Source: Megalobrama amblycephala
Taxonomy: Eukaryota; Chordata; Actinopteri; Cypriniformes; Xenocyprididae
DNA length: 64,000 bases
Assembly (NCBI RefSeq): GCF_018812025.1
Contig: NC_063054.1
Coordinates: 26,273,856-26,337,855 of the forward strand
Reading direction: 5' to 3'
A program made the position numbers and the translations under genes. This document shows, piece by piece, positions 1 through 29,744 of this stretch. Under the pieces are notes generated by a model, which did not search any database, had not been told where the DNA came from, and saw only the letters and a list, made by a program, of their open reading frames with translations. Within the stretch, counting starts at the first letter, position 1, and each line of letters begins with the position of its first letter.

Positions 1-379
1 CATGTAGAAGATCTCCTCTTTTACTGAGCTCTACTATTCTTAGAAGGACACACTTATGACTGCCATACCCCCAGCATATGTTGTTTTTCTTATATTGAAG
101 TGTTTCCCTTTTTTGCATATTAAACCTTCGGCCTCATCAAACTCAATTAGCATCTTCTATAGCGGCCTTACGTGCGGCAAGGTGGAGGGCGTGCGCGTGT
201 GTTGTCGGAAGGGTGGTCTGTTACAAAGACGAGGTGCTACGGCATAAATTGGATCACATTTCCTTTAACCGTCCTCTTCTCTTCATTTCAAAGGAGTCAT
301 TTAATTATGACCTTTTCATCCGTCCTGTATTTGTTTTTTGTTTGTCGCGCAGGCACCGTGACACTCATGTGCGCGCGTG

Positions 380-410
<31 letters not shown>

Positions 411-1640
411 TTTTAGTCTCAGGGTATTGATTGCCAGGTTGAGTGCAAGAAAGCCCTCTGTGTGGCGTTGTTGTGGACGACAGCGAAAACAACAGTGCGG
501 ATATTCAAATGAGCATCCAATTATGCCAGCAAAGAGTCACTTTTGTGTGGCGCACACGGGTGCCAAATTGCACTCTTTTGATCTTAAACCTTTACTTACA
601 CAACTCCGTCGATGAGTAATTTCACCCCGGCGACTGACAGGGGTCTGAGACAATACCTCAAGCGGTTTCTGCTTGCTCTTCCTCTTTCTATATCTCTCTT
701 GGGCCTTCTCTCAATACCTTGCATTCATTAAGGGAGTGGAGAGGGACAAAAGGGGAAGGCTACAAATTACTGATAATGATGCCGGACTAATGAAGAGAAT
801 GGAGAAATTTCATTAGCATTTAAGAGGCATGGATGCATGCGACCCGCCATAGTCGCTCTCCATTACCCCTCACTCAAGGAAGCAAGAGGGGCTGACTGAA
901 ACTCGATGCTTCATTTGCATGCTTAAGTGGCGGTGGCTCCTGATTGGTAAGGGGCTGTCAGCTCCTCATCTATGCATCATAAACAAAATGTGTGTGCTTT
1001 CCATATTGCCGCTAGCGACGACTGGCAAGCAGATTGATGGTGAGCTTCTAGGCAATAATGAGATCCAAAACTAAATAAATAAATGAAAGTGATCAGCATT
1101 TCAATTTAAAAGGCATTAATAAAAAGAGCAGCCATTCATCCTTAGGCAGTGAGAGAATGAGCAATGGGACAAAAATAATTATTACAGAATCAGAAATAGG
1201 CTGATGGGTTTAAATCTGCAAAAATATACCTCTGACATTTAATTTGCAACAAAAAAAATACTGTTTTCTGTTCATTTCTAGCTTTTTTTTCTCATCTCAA
1301 TTATCTGTGGACCCAACATGTGTTTTCAGGTTTGTGTGAAAGTGTCTGACTCCACTAGATGGCTCCAAAATGAACAAGATTTATTTTTTTGTTTATTTTT
1401 AAATGAACAAGGCTTCTATCTATGAAGTGCTGGTCAGATGAACTTCATCATCATGAACATACCATCAGCATGCTGATTCTTCCTTACAGCTGTATATTTG
1501 GGATTTGGCTCACATTATTCCCCTCACCCATGCACAAACATACACAACACACAGTGAATGTGCATTAAATTGCAGCTTAGAAATCTTTAAACAATTTTAC
1601 AAACTCTTCAACCTCTCAATTTCCCTACTCTTGCCCTCAC
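1..1640 (-). other. AFG1L intron 5 (partial)
   Basis: Intronic on the minus strand. It holds a (CA)n tract at 383-410 and unique-looking AT-rich DNA with an octamer ATTTGCAT near 910. No exon encoding the next AFG1L segment (VTDIADAM-like) was found. Apparent ORFs at 56-615 run through the CA repeat and look non-coding. Confidence 0.7.
383..410. repeat. (AC)n microsatellite
   Basis: Uninterrupted AC dinucleotides, preceded by a GTGCGCGCGTGT tract that extends the alternating purine-pyrimidine run. Confidence 0.97.
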
Positions 1641-1768
1641 CTGAAACTCATCAAAGCATATGAGACAGGTTTCCTCTGCGATCTCCATGGCAACCGGAAA
1701 GATGGGGTCATACATTGTCATTTTACCTATCCGTCGCTTTGGCAGGCTCAGTTTCAGTTTGTGGATCC
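1641..1768 (-). CDS. afg1l: AFG1L coding exon 5 (Walker B)
   Basis: 128 bp between ccattcag and gtgagg. It encodes IHKLKLSLPKRRIGKMTMYD, then PIFPVAMEIAEETCLICFDE and FQ. The Asp-Glu of CFDEFQ is the Walker B pair. It ends in phase 0, and the following exon lies left of base 1. Confidence 0.96.
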
Positions 1769-4700
1769 CTGAATGGAATGCACAAATTAAAATCAATACG
1801 AATAATGGTAAATCCTCTCAAAACTTGAATGAAAACAGATTTTGATCTCAGAGGAAAAGCAACAAACTATTCTACTTTATGCTGTTATTTTCCTTAATTG
1901 CTATTCATGCATGAAAACAAGTGTATATTAGTTAGCTACTTATACAAATAATAGTACTAGTTATTGCTTAATAAGGAAAGAGGTAAATATACTACTGTTT
2001 AAAATTTTGGGGTCAGTATTTTTTAAATTCTACCTCAGAACGGTGACGGACACGTGAGCACCATGACGCATGCGTGTGATACTGACGCAGGAGCCGGTCA
2101 ATAATGAGTCGGCGTTCGGACATAAACACGGAAGCTCTGCAATGTGTCTTCAACGTAAAACGCGTAGGAGAATGACAGGGTAGAGAAGAAATGGTTGGAA
2201 AAATTGTGTTTTGTTTTTGCACACAAAATGTATTCTCGTCACTTCGTAAAATTAAGGTTGAACCACTGCAGTCATGTTGACTATTTTAACGATGTCTTTA
2301 CAACTTTTCTGGTCCTTGAATGTGGTAATTACATGTGAGATTAAAAAAAAACCCTCTTGGATTTCATCAAAAATATCTTAATTTGATCCAAAGATGAACA
2401 AAGGTCTTACAGGTTTGGAACAATATGAGAGTGAGTAATTAATGACAGAGTTTTCATTTTTGGGTGAACTAACCCTTTAACACTTATTTAGCAAAGATAC
2501 ATTAAAGGTCCCGTTCTTTGTGATCCCATGTTTCAAACTTTAGTTAGTGTGTAATGTTGTTGTTAGAGTATAAATAAAATCTGTAAAATTTTAAAGCTCA
2601 AAGTTCAATGCCAAGCGAGATATTTTATTTAACATCGCCTACATCGAACGGCCAGTTTGGACTACATCCCTCTACTTCCTTCTTTAATGACGTCACTAAA
2701 ACAGTTTTTTGACTAACCTCCGCCCACAGGAATACACAAGAGTTGCGTTTGTAGAGTGTGTTTGTCGCCATGTCGTCGAAACGCTGTTATTTTCATCCCG
2801 CAGTCCAATCAACGGGTCTGATTCCGGCTCAAATTGATAGGGTAAAATTAAAGACATGTTTACAATAACACTGAGCGCGTGCATCTCCACGTTATGGTAA
2901 GAGGCGTGACCTTTCCGGGCAAGGAGCGCTAAGAGCTGTCGAATCACAACACAGGAACCGCTGGCACAATCAGAACTCGTTACGTATTTCTGAAGGAGGG
3001 ACTTCATAGAACAAGGAAGTCATCAGCCCGTTTTTATGACAGTGGAAACAGCGGTATACAGATAAGTAAATTATGTGAAAAATACTGTGTTTTTTTACAC
3101 GCGAAACATGAACACATGTTATATTGCACACTATAAACACAATCAAAGCTTCAAAAAACCACGAAAAACGGGACCTTTAAATTGATAAAAAAAAATTTAA
3201 GATATTTATATTGTTACAAGATTTCCATTTCAAATAAATGTTCTTTTGAACTTACTATTCAACAAGGAATATTGAAAATAATATTAATCAAAACAACTGT
3301 TTTTAACTTTGATAATAATAAGAAATGTTCCTTGAGCACCAAATCAGCATATTAGAATGATTTCTGAAGGATCATGTGACACTGAAGACTGGAGTAATGA
3401 TGCTGAAAATTCAGCTTTGCCATCAAAGGAGTAAATTTTAGCATTTATAAAAATAGAACAGTTATTTTAAAATGTAATAGAATTTCACAATATTACTTTT
3501 ACTGTATCAAGTAAATGCAGCCTGGTTGAGCACAAAAAAAATCTTACCGACCCCAAACTTTTGAATGGTAGCGCATATGACAACAGTCCCATGTTTGAGA
3601 ACCTTTCACGTACCCACACATTTGAAAATTAGTTAGAACTTACTTCTATGTACATCTAACATGAATCCATTGAAATGAACCCTCATTTTTCTTCTGTTTT
3701 CCACAGATGAGTAAAAAAGGTTCATCAGCATGGTTTTTCCAGTTCCTGTTGATTATAAAACAGAAAACAGAATAATCATGATTGGCCTATCCAATGTAAA
3801 GGAGTCCATCCAAACTCAATATATGCATGTTTAAAATGACAAATCATTTTGTTGTCTTGGCTAAAAATGAACTCAAACTTACCAACATCACCATGAATAT
3901 AGTAACCGTGGGGGGGATGTGGCTTTGGGGACTCCTGTAAAATAATAATAATCTTCTTCAATGCTGTAAAAAGCTTGTTTGCTTAATTCAGCACATTTAA
4001 GCCAACATAGCTTACATCATAAAACAAATGCATATCATAAAAACATCTCGAGGTCTGCTTTTGTCACACACTGTAACAAAAAAAGAAATTTTCAAATAAC
4101 CCGTGGCAATTTAAATGATTAAGAGTCCGCTTGACTCAAAGTTTCCAAACAATATCTGCACTGCATTCAACTTTCAGAGTACAAAGCGTTTGATGAGCCA
4201 GCCCAGAACTGTCTGTGGCAGCAGACAACTGATTATTCAGGAAAGACAGCGAGCCGACATCCTCATCCCCGAATTCACCTCATCCTCACTGATTTTTACG
4301 GGGGGCGAATGCTGTTTGAGCAGTGAGGCGAAGCGTTCTTGGATGACAGCGTGTGACTTCTCACTGACTTCCAGAACTCTGTAGCTCGTTATTGTGGCTG
4401 GTGGCAGCGGTCCAGTCACGGTAGAGTGGACAAACACAGTGAAGACACTGAGCGAGAGAGGACACAGGCCTTGTCAGGGACGGGTCCACAAGGTGGAGTC
4501 ATGCTCTACACTTCCACAGAACGCAGCCAAGGGGAAAAAGTTCACATGCCAACACTCTTAGGTAGAAAGGCTCTGTTTTCCACTCTCTTTACCTCAACAA
4601 ATGAACTGTTGTTTGCTCTGGTAATGCTTTAGATAAACAATGACTTGGGATTAGATTTCCAATTTTTGGGGGAAATAATAACTTTGCTCAGTATAATAAG

Positions 4701-7700
4701 TGATTAACTTATTAAGAATGAATTTATTCATCCCTTGCATGTGCATTTGCCCTTATTTGCCCTAAATAACCAAGGCTAGAGCACATCTCTGTACATGTTT
4801 GTGTTTATTTCCCCACATTAAAAGCGGAGCTGGGAATCTTTTTCCCAGACAATGGCGACCCCTCATTACTGAAAAGAGGGATAGGTGGGGTGTCCTGACT
4901 CAGTAGGGGGCTGTGCTGTGATCCAGCAAATGCTTGGTCTGGTCTTTCCTCCCACTCTCCACCCCCACAAACACAAACAGGCTGAAGCTGCTTTGACCTA
5001 CAAATAACAGGCCAACAGCAAATTAGGCAATGGCACGGTGCAAGTGTTGGGGTCTGACTGAAGGTTGGACTGCTTTTTCTTCACTGTAAACATTGACAGA
5101 ATGCACTGCTCAGTTTGGCACACACAAACCATACCTCCTGTGTGTCATTTACATCTCTGTCTTCTTTTTCATTTGACATATTTTCTTCAGGACTGCAACG
5201 TTTTATTCTACTTTCCCTCGATGTTACTTTATTCTCCAGCTCTGAGGTGGGTTGACTCTGTGAACAGTCTTTAGGTCGAGGGATAGGGATGTTGGTATAG
5301 TCTGTCATCACTCTGTTTAACTGTTCTAGTTGAAGAAGTGCAGCTCTCTGCTGAGTGTCCTCTCGCAGCGAACCGGAGCGGACAAGGCTGTCATAGTGGC
5401 TGACGAGTCCGACACGGGCAGCCCAAGGTGCTGATGTAGAGGTTTGTCTGGCAGATAATGTTGAACACCCTTGAGAAAGAAAAATATGAGAGTTGTTCAA
5501 CATGTATTTGACTTGTATCTAGTAAGGAATTTTTACAGCGCTTATAACACTTAATAATTCATTAATAATTCACATCAAGTTAAATAAGATGAATGTTGTA
5601 TTGCTCTTTCCACGAAAAAATTAATAACATACAGTACAGGTTTGGAGCAATTTGAGTATGCGTAAATTATGTCCGAATTTTTATTTTTTGGTGAACACAT
5701 CACTGAAGTGTCAGCTAGATTGTGTCAATGAGACCATCCCCTGCGAAGGCCTCATCGACACAACAGCCAGTGGCACAGATCATCAACAAACCCGTCTCCA
5801 TAGCGGTGTGATGAATCTGATCTTCAACCAGATTGAACTGGATCAAATATTTTGAATGTTCCAATCCAGTCTGACTTCTGACCTGTAATGCTGCCTGAAT
5901 CATAATCATGCACTGTTCGTTTGTTGGCCAGAGGAGTACTAGCCCCCAGACTGAGCCTGGTTTCTGGATCTTTTTCTCCATTTTGTCACCTGTTGGAGTT
6001 TGGGTTCCTTGTCACTGTCGCCTCTGGCTTGCTTAGTTGGGGACACCTAATATTCAACGATATTACTGATATGCCTGCATTGACACCATTGTATGCGGAC
6101 TGAACTGAGCTGACATCACTGTTTTCTCCAGAGCTGCTGTATAGATAAATGAACTAAATTAATAACTAAAGATTTCTACAGTGGAAGTGAATCAATACTG
6201 AACTTACTTAAGCTGGACAATGAAACTATTTTCTTCTAGAGCTGCTATACAGCCATTTCCCATTATCAGTGTAAAGCTGCTTTGAAACAATCTGCACTAT
6301 ATAAATAAAGGGGACTTGACTTGATTTGAACTATCTATATCAGGCAAATAAAATACATACACTGCCCTCCAAAAGTTTGGAAACACCCCTGGCAAAGTGA
6401 GGTTTTGGACAATATCAGCATAAATCCTTATGATTTTTTGGCGCAAATACATTAAAGTAACTTGACATTATCATTGAAGGCCAGAAATAATAATTTTCAT
6501 TTTGATTAATGGCAATATATACATGTCAAAGTCAGACATGCCCCTTTGCCAGCTGCCTGGTTACTGGTTTAAACTTGGCCCAGGTTTGTAAAAGATTTTT
6601 GGGTCAGCACACCTTAAAGGTGCTAAAGAGGATGTTTTGTTTTATACATTTTTGCATTTTGTTTTATACATTACTTGAAACTGTCTTTACTAACTGATAA
6701 AAGACTATTTATTAGGTCCACTGAAATGAATAATATTAATATACATCATCTGTGCATGAGGTAGGGCCTTAAAAACATCAGCCAATCGTTGACGCGATCA
6801 TCGCGTAAACTATTGGCCCTCTGACTTGTCAATCACTGCCGTGACGTTCCTTGTGCGAGACGAGCGTGGCTGCGCGCTCCAGTAACTTTCCACACTCTAC
6901 AGGCACCGCATGCAATGTTTTTGTCAGGAGACAGGAGTAACAACTGCAGATTATGAGTTACCTGCGGTGAGTCTGACATAATGAATCCACTAACACGACA
7001 CAGCGAATGCCGGTGGTAAACACTCGTGTTCCAATACTCGTGCATGAGTTTTGGGAGGCGTTCCCTAGAAATGAGCTGTGAAGGAGGGGGGTTGTTCTTA
7101 CGCATGCGCTCATTTCAAAAACTCACTAACAGTCTTTGGTTTCTCAGTCGACAAAAAGATCCTCTTTAGCACCTTTAAAAGCTTCAACAATTGATTGCCA
7201 ATAAAGTTTAGAATACAATGACCAACCAATTAGAACCCAGTTTAGGTCAGATAGCTGCTAATGGTGGATATTTTGAGGAATCGAAAATTTGTTTTTTTTC
7301 TATGTATAAACTGTTTATGTAAAATATGTTGTTTTCATAGTTTGTGTTGTCCCTTATCAGTGCAAAATTATCACAAATTAACAAGGATTCATGCCAATAT
7401 TGTCCAAAACCCCACTTTTCTAGGGTGTTTCCAAACTTTTGGAGGGTTCTGGGAGTGTTTTAAAATATATAAAAAAATGCCATTTTATAATATATATCAA
7501 ATATGAATTATAATAAAACAAACACAAAATGCTTAATCAAAAAAGTCATACTGCCATAGAAAGGCGTTATTCGTTGCATAATTTACAAGTTTGTACGATA
7601 TGGGACATTTAAACTTTAAAGAGTTAAAATTTGGGAAAATTTCAAGAAATGTGTTCTTACGTACAAAATATGTATACTGTACAATAAAAAGTTAGCAATC

Positions 7701-8158
7701 AATTCAACAGCGTGGTAATAATATTTAAAGTAATAACCATATTATTATTATTATTATAAAAGTAATAACCAAACTGCAGAACAATATTTATCGCAAATTA
7801 ATAATTGTTCAACGTGGCTATTACTTTTAAATAATAATAATATATTTTTTATTATTACTATTATTGTTGTTGTTGTTGATATTATTGTCATTATTATACA
7901 AGTATATAACGCCATATAACAAATAACAGTTTACTATATACATACATAACTTGACCGGTCGTTACCTAAAAAATTATGACGTAATGACTTGCCGGTGTTT
8001 TCACGTGTTATCAGCACTGACCATATGACAGGAGAATGTTTGTGCTCACCTCTATCAGTCTTCAACACCTCACACCAAAATCCTTTCGACAAACTTGTCT
8101 TTTTTAATATTAATCTTAAAACACATCGCGTTGTCCACCGCGACGCGTATGCCGCCAT
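1641..8158 (-). CDS. afg1l: AFG1L (LACE1) AFG1-like mitochondrial ATPase, 5' part (exons 1-5); continues past left edge
   Basis: AFG1-family AAA-type ATPase of mitochondria, in yeast and mammals linked to turnover of unassembled respiratory-chain subunits (family knowledge). Five coding exons on the minus strand join in frame: 8158-8050, 5469-5135, 3934-3883, 3745-3644, 1768-1641, giving 242 residues. The N terminus (MAAYASRWTTRCVLRLILKK) is rich in Arg, Ala and hydroxyl residues with no acids, as expected of a mitochondrial presequence. The Walker A motif GDVGTGKT falls at residues 163-170 and is split by an intron after the first base of the second Gly codon. Walker B, CLICFDEFQ, lies at residues 234-242, followed by a GT donor. 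Between them are MRVHFNGFMLDVH and IHKLKLSLPKR, both typical of AFG1L. The next exon, expected to start near VTDIADAM, is not in the window. The gene is divergent from SNX3. Exon 2 carries an acidic, Ser-rich stretch not recalled from the human protein. The family assignment is firm; the exact start is supported by phase and a good Kozak context. Confidence 0.95.
2031..2476. mobile_element. 5'-truncated TTAA-type (Kolobok-like) element, right end
   Basis: The right end reads 'gggtgaactaaccct' followed by TTAA (2477-2480), as in the complete copies at 54606 and 25277. The internal 'ccatgacgcatgcg' near 2061 also occurs in the THAP-bearing element. No left AGG end is seen, so the left limit is approximate. 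Confidence 0.6.
2506..3176. mobile_element. TTAA-flanked non-autonomous element, AGGTCCCGTT ends
   Basis: It starts AGGTCCCGTTCTTTGTG after TTAA (2502-2505) and ends with the inverse CGGGACCT before TTAA (3177-3180), 671 bp. TIRs are about 16 bp and then diverge. It carries a TGACGTCA palindrome near 2688. It contains no transposase. TTAA duplication with AGG...CCT ends fits Kolobok; piggyBac also uses TTAA but usually has CCY termini. Confidence 0.8.
3644..3745 (-). CDS. afg1l: AFG1L coding exon 4 (P-loop TGKT)
   Basis: 102 bp between caacag and gtaagt. It completes GDVGTGKT and continues MLMNLFYSSVENRRKMRVHF, then NGFMLDVHR; ends in phase 1. The exon is open in only one frame and is too short to stand out as a long ORF. 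Confidence 0.96.
3883..3934 (-). CDS. afg1l: AFG1L coding exon 3 (first half of Walker A)
   Basis: 52-bp exon between ttttacag and gtaagt. It encodes ESPKPHPPHGYYIHGDV plus the first base of a Gly codon, ending in phase 1. It aligns with the family stretch PPRGLYVYGDVG. Confidence 0.95.
5135..5469 (-). CDS. afg1l: AFG1L coding exon 2
   Basis: Acceptor ttctcaag before 5469, donor GAG|gtatgg at 5135/5134; 335 bp, ending in phase 0. It encodes the conserved segment VGLVSHYDSLVRSGSLRED followed by TQQRAALLQLEQLNRVM. Then comes a charged, polar tail (SELENKVTSRESRIKR, SPEENMSNEKEDRDVNDTQE) before the Walker A exon. Confidence 0.92.
5690..6325 (+). mobile_element. 3' end of a non-LTR retrotransposon (L2-like), in AFG1L intron 1
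   Basis: It contains 'agactgagcctggtttct', 'cgcctctggcttgcttag' and ends in 'tataaataaaggggactt' followed by an imperfect gacttgactt tail. This is a 3' terminal region common in cyprinid genomes. No reverse transcriptase reading frame remains, so it is a 5'-truncated dead copy. Assignment to the L2 clade is from recall. Confidence 0.55.
6360..7452. mobile_element. Tc1/mariner-type element, split by a TTAA-type insertion
   Basis: The left end 'actgccctccaaaagtttgg' (6361) and the inverted right end near 7430-7449 match over about 80 bp, including 'aggttttggacaatat'. The flank carries TA, as expected of Tc1/mariner. No transposase frame remains. A second element sits inside at 6618-7174. Confidence 0.75.
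6618..7174. mobile_element. TTAA-flanked non-autonomous element, AGGTGCTAAAG ends, nested
   Basis: Flanked by TTAA at 6614-6617 and 7175-7178. Ends are AGGTGCTAAAGAGGAT and its inverse ATCCTCTTTAGCACCT, a perfect 16-bp TIR. 557 bp, no coding potential seen. It interrupts the Tc1-type element at 6360-7452, so it is the younger insertion. Confidence 0.85.
8050..8158 (-). CDS. afg1l: AFG1L coding exon 1 (start codon, mitochondrial presequence)
   Basis: ATG at 8158-8156 in the context CCAACATGGCGG. It codes 36 residues plus one base and ends at AGAG|gtgagc (phase 1). Exon 2 begins in the matching phase, GG TGT, so the junction codon is GGG (Gly). Confidence 0.85.
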
Positions 8159-8707
8159 GTTGGTTCAAAACGTAATAACTTTATTGAGCTCCCTGCACTG
8201 ACACCTTGATATCCCGTTAAGGTGAACAATACTTCTTCTGTCGGGTTTATTTAAGTCACATCAGAAATCTGTAATGCAACAAGCACGTTACATTACATAA
8301 GAAATATATCTTTATAAATATAAATTACTTAGACGCCATCAAAATCATAACTTATGCATGAATAAATGCAAGATATTACCCTGCAGAAGGTTATAAATAT
8401 TAATTTAGAACCTATACCATAATTTAACATTAAAAAGTGCACTGCACATGCTTTAATAACACTTATCAAATCACAACTCAGAATGACTGAATAAACGCTC
8501 GGCATTACTCTACAGAAGGTTATAAATAGTCATTTGAAACATTTTCAACTTCACATATGTACAGTAACGCTATGACAGCTTTTGTCCAATCAAAGCTCAG
8601 GGATATTGACACGTGACCGTGTTGGTATGTCACATGTCAGCTGTTCCTCAGCTGATCGGAAGTGCAATCGATAGCTGCTTGTTTGCTCAAACCTGTAACG
8701 GGAAGCG
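8159..8707. promoter_or_regulatory. Divergent AFG1L/SNX3 promoter region with imperfect 129-bp direct repeat
   Basis: Only 549 bp separate the AFG1L ATG (8158) from the SNX3 ATG (8708), so both promoters and 5' UTRs must lie here. The sequence around 'gcagaaggttataaat' (8383-8398) recurs, with changes, 129 bp downstream (8512-8527). The similarity extends on both sides ('catcaaaatcataactta' versus 'tatcaaatcacaactcag'). No TATA box can be assigned with confidence. Confidence 0.7.
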
Positions 8708-28504
<19,797 letters not shown>

Positions 28505-28518
28505 ACCGGTCTGGACTC

Positions 28519-28572
<54 letters not shown>

Positions 28573-29220
28573 CATGGCCCACAAGCAATAAGCTTTGAAT
28601 CATTCTTAACTGGAAAAGAATCTTAGCATGAACCATAGGGCGTCAAAAACATTTACCTGCGCAGAACAACAAGACGACAAATGATTGAAAACGTACTAGA
28701 ATTAGTCACTTTTCCAACAGTACTGTTTTGATCTGTCCTTATAGTTTCGGTCTCTCTGATTTATAAATTGTTTACCAATTTAAGTCCTATCCAACACATT
28801 CTTGTTTATAATTAATTGTGGTTAACAATTATTTATGGTAGTTTTGTCTGAGAGCACCACTAACTTTGATATTTGTAGTACAAGATCAAACAAAACAAAC
28901 CAAATAACTACATCACAATTATGCAAGCACAATATTACACACATTGCCATCCCTGTGTTATTGCTACTGCCTTCTTATGTTGCTTTTAATGCTGAAGAAC
29001 ACGTACAGAAGCTTACCATGCAGGATGCGCTTAATTGGGAACCTCCTTGATCGTGTGCTGTGTGTCCCACTTAGCTGCAGACAAGCCTGTTTTTACTGTG
29101 CAATGGTGTTACACAGAAACACACAGAGTTCTGCCTACATTGCATGTTTCCAGATTTGTATACTGCTGTGCCATTGTTTTGTTTATGAGAATTTTCCAAT
29201 AAAACGGATCAAACACACGC
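28505..29220 (+). other. snx3: SNX3 3' UTR (probable)
   Basis: It begins directly after the stop, contains a (CA)n tract within 18 bases, and has AATAAA at 29198-29203, the first convincing poly(A) signal downstream. The extent is inferred from that signal only. Confidence 0.55.
28522..28568. repeat. (CA)n microsatellite in SNX3 3' UTR
   Basis: About 23 CA units beginning 18 bases after the SNX3 stop codon. Confidence 0.96.
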
Positions 29221-29484
29221 ACATATGATGTGGTTTGAAAAACGAAAGCCTCACGGTTTGGTTCAGAGAAAATATTTTTTAAGAGATGATCCTAGTATTA
29301 GAGTGGTTGTAGATTCATTAATTCTGCCTTAAAAGGTTTTTCTTTTTGAACGTCCGGAGTTTGTATAAAGTGAGTGAGATGCATATATATTTTGATTAGT
29401 GTTCTGTTAGACTCAATGAATAATCTCAGATCCATTTAAATCATATAAAATCCTATTTGCAACATCTATAGGATAGTTTTTTTT

Positions 29485-29744
29485 GGTCACACTTTAGATT
29501 AGGGTCCAATTCTTACTATTAATTATGACTTTTGCCTCAATATACTCCTAATTACTGCTTAATAATAGTTAGTAAGGTTAAGTTTAGATATTGGGTAAGA
29601 TTAAGCGATGTAGAATACGGTCATGCAGAATAAGGCATTAATATGTGCTTTATAAGTACTAATAAACAGCCAATATCCTAGTAATATGCATGCTAATAAG
29701 CAACTAGTTAATAGTGAGAATTGGAGCCTAAACTAAAGTGTTAC
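29485..29744. mobile_element. 260-bp MITE with GGTnACACTTTAG ends
   Basis: The left end GGTCACACTTTAGATTAGGG and the inverse of the right end, GGTAACACTTTAGTTTAGGC, match over about 45 bp with few changes. Non-coding. Similar short elements are frequent in teleosts; superfamily not assigned. Confidence 0.75.

Larger units (their letters stand above)
1990..3575. mobile_element. Composite: non-autonomous DNA element interrupted by two TTAA-type elements
   Basis: The outer ends are inverted: 'attttggggtcagta' near 2005-2020 and 'accgaccccaaactttt' near 3547-3563. The right body (3181-3575) contains 'gaaggatcatgtgacactg', a block that recurs in inverted orientation at 17225-17605. Two other elements occupy the middle (about 2031-2476 and 2506-3176). 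The superfamily of the outer element is uncertain (hAT-like by general resemblance). Confidence 0.65.

Noticed and set aside
172..615. 147-codon plus-strand ORF
   Set aside because: It passes through the (AC)n tract, which gives Thr-His repeats, and lies inside the AFG1L intron; no domain or codon bias.
2696..3007. 103-codon minus-strand ORF
   Set aside because: Lies wholly inside the TTAA element at 2506-3176 and resembles no transposase.
2506..3176. piggyBac assignment for the TTAA elements
   Set aside because: TTAA fits, but the AGG...CCT ends and the THAP-coding relative at 25277 fit Kolobok better; piggyBac termini usually begin CCY.
4237..4437. 66-codon minus-strand ORF between AFG1L exons 2 and 3 (EVSEKSHAVIQERFASLL)
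   Set aside because: Exon 2 and exon 3 already join in phase 0; no clear AFG1L counterpart to this peptide. A minor alternative exon cannot be excluded.
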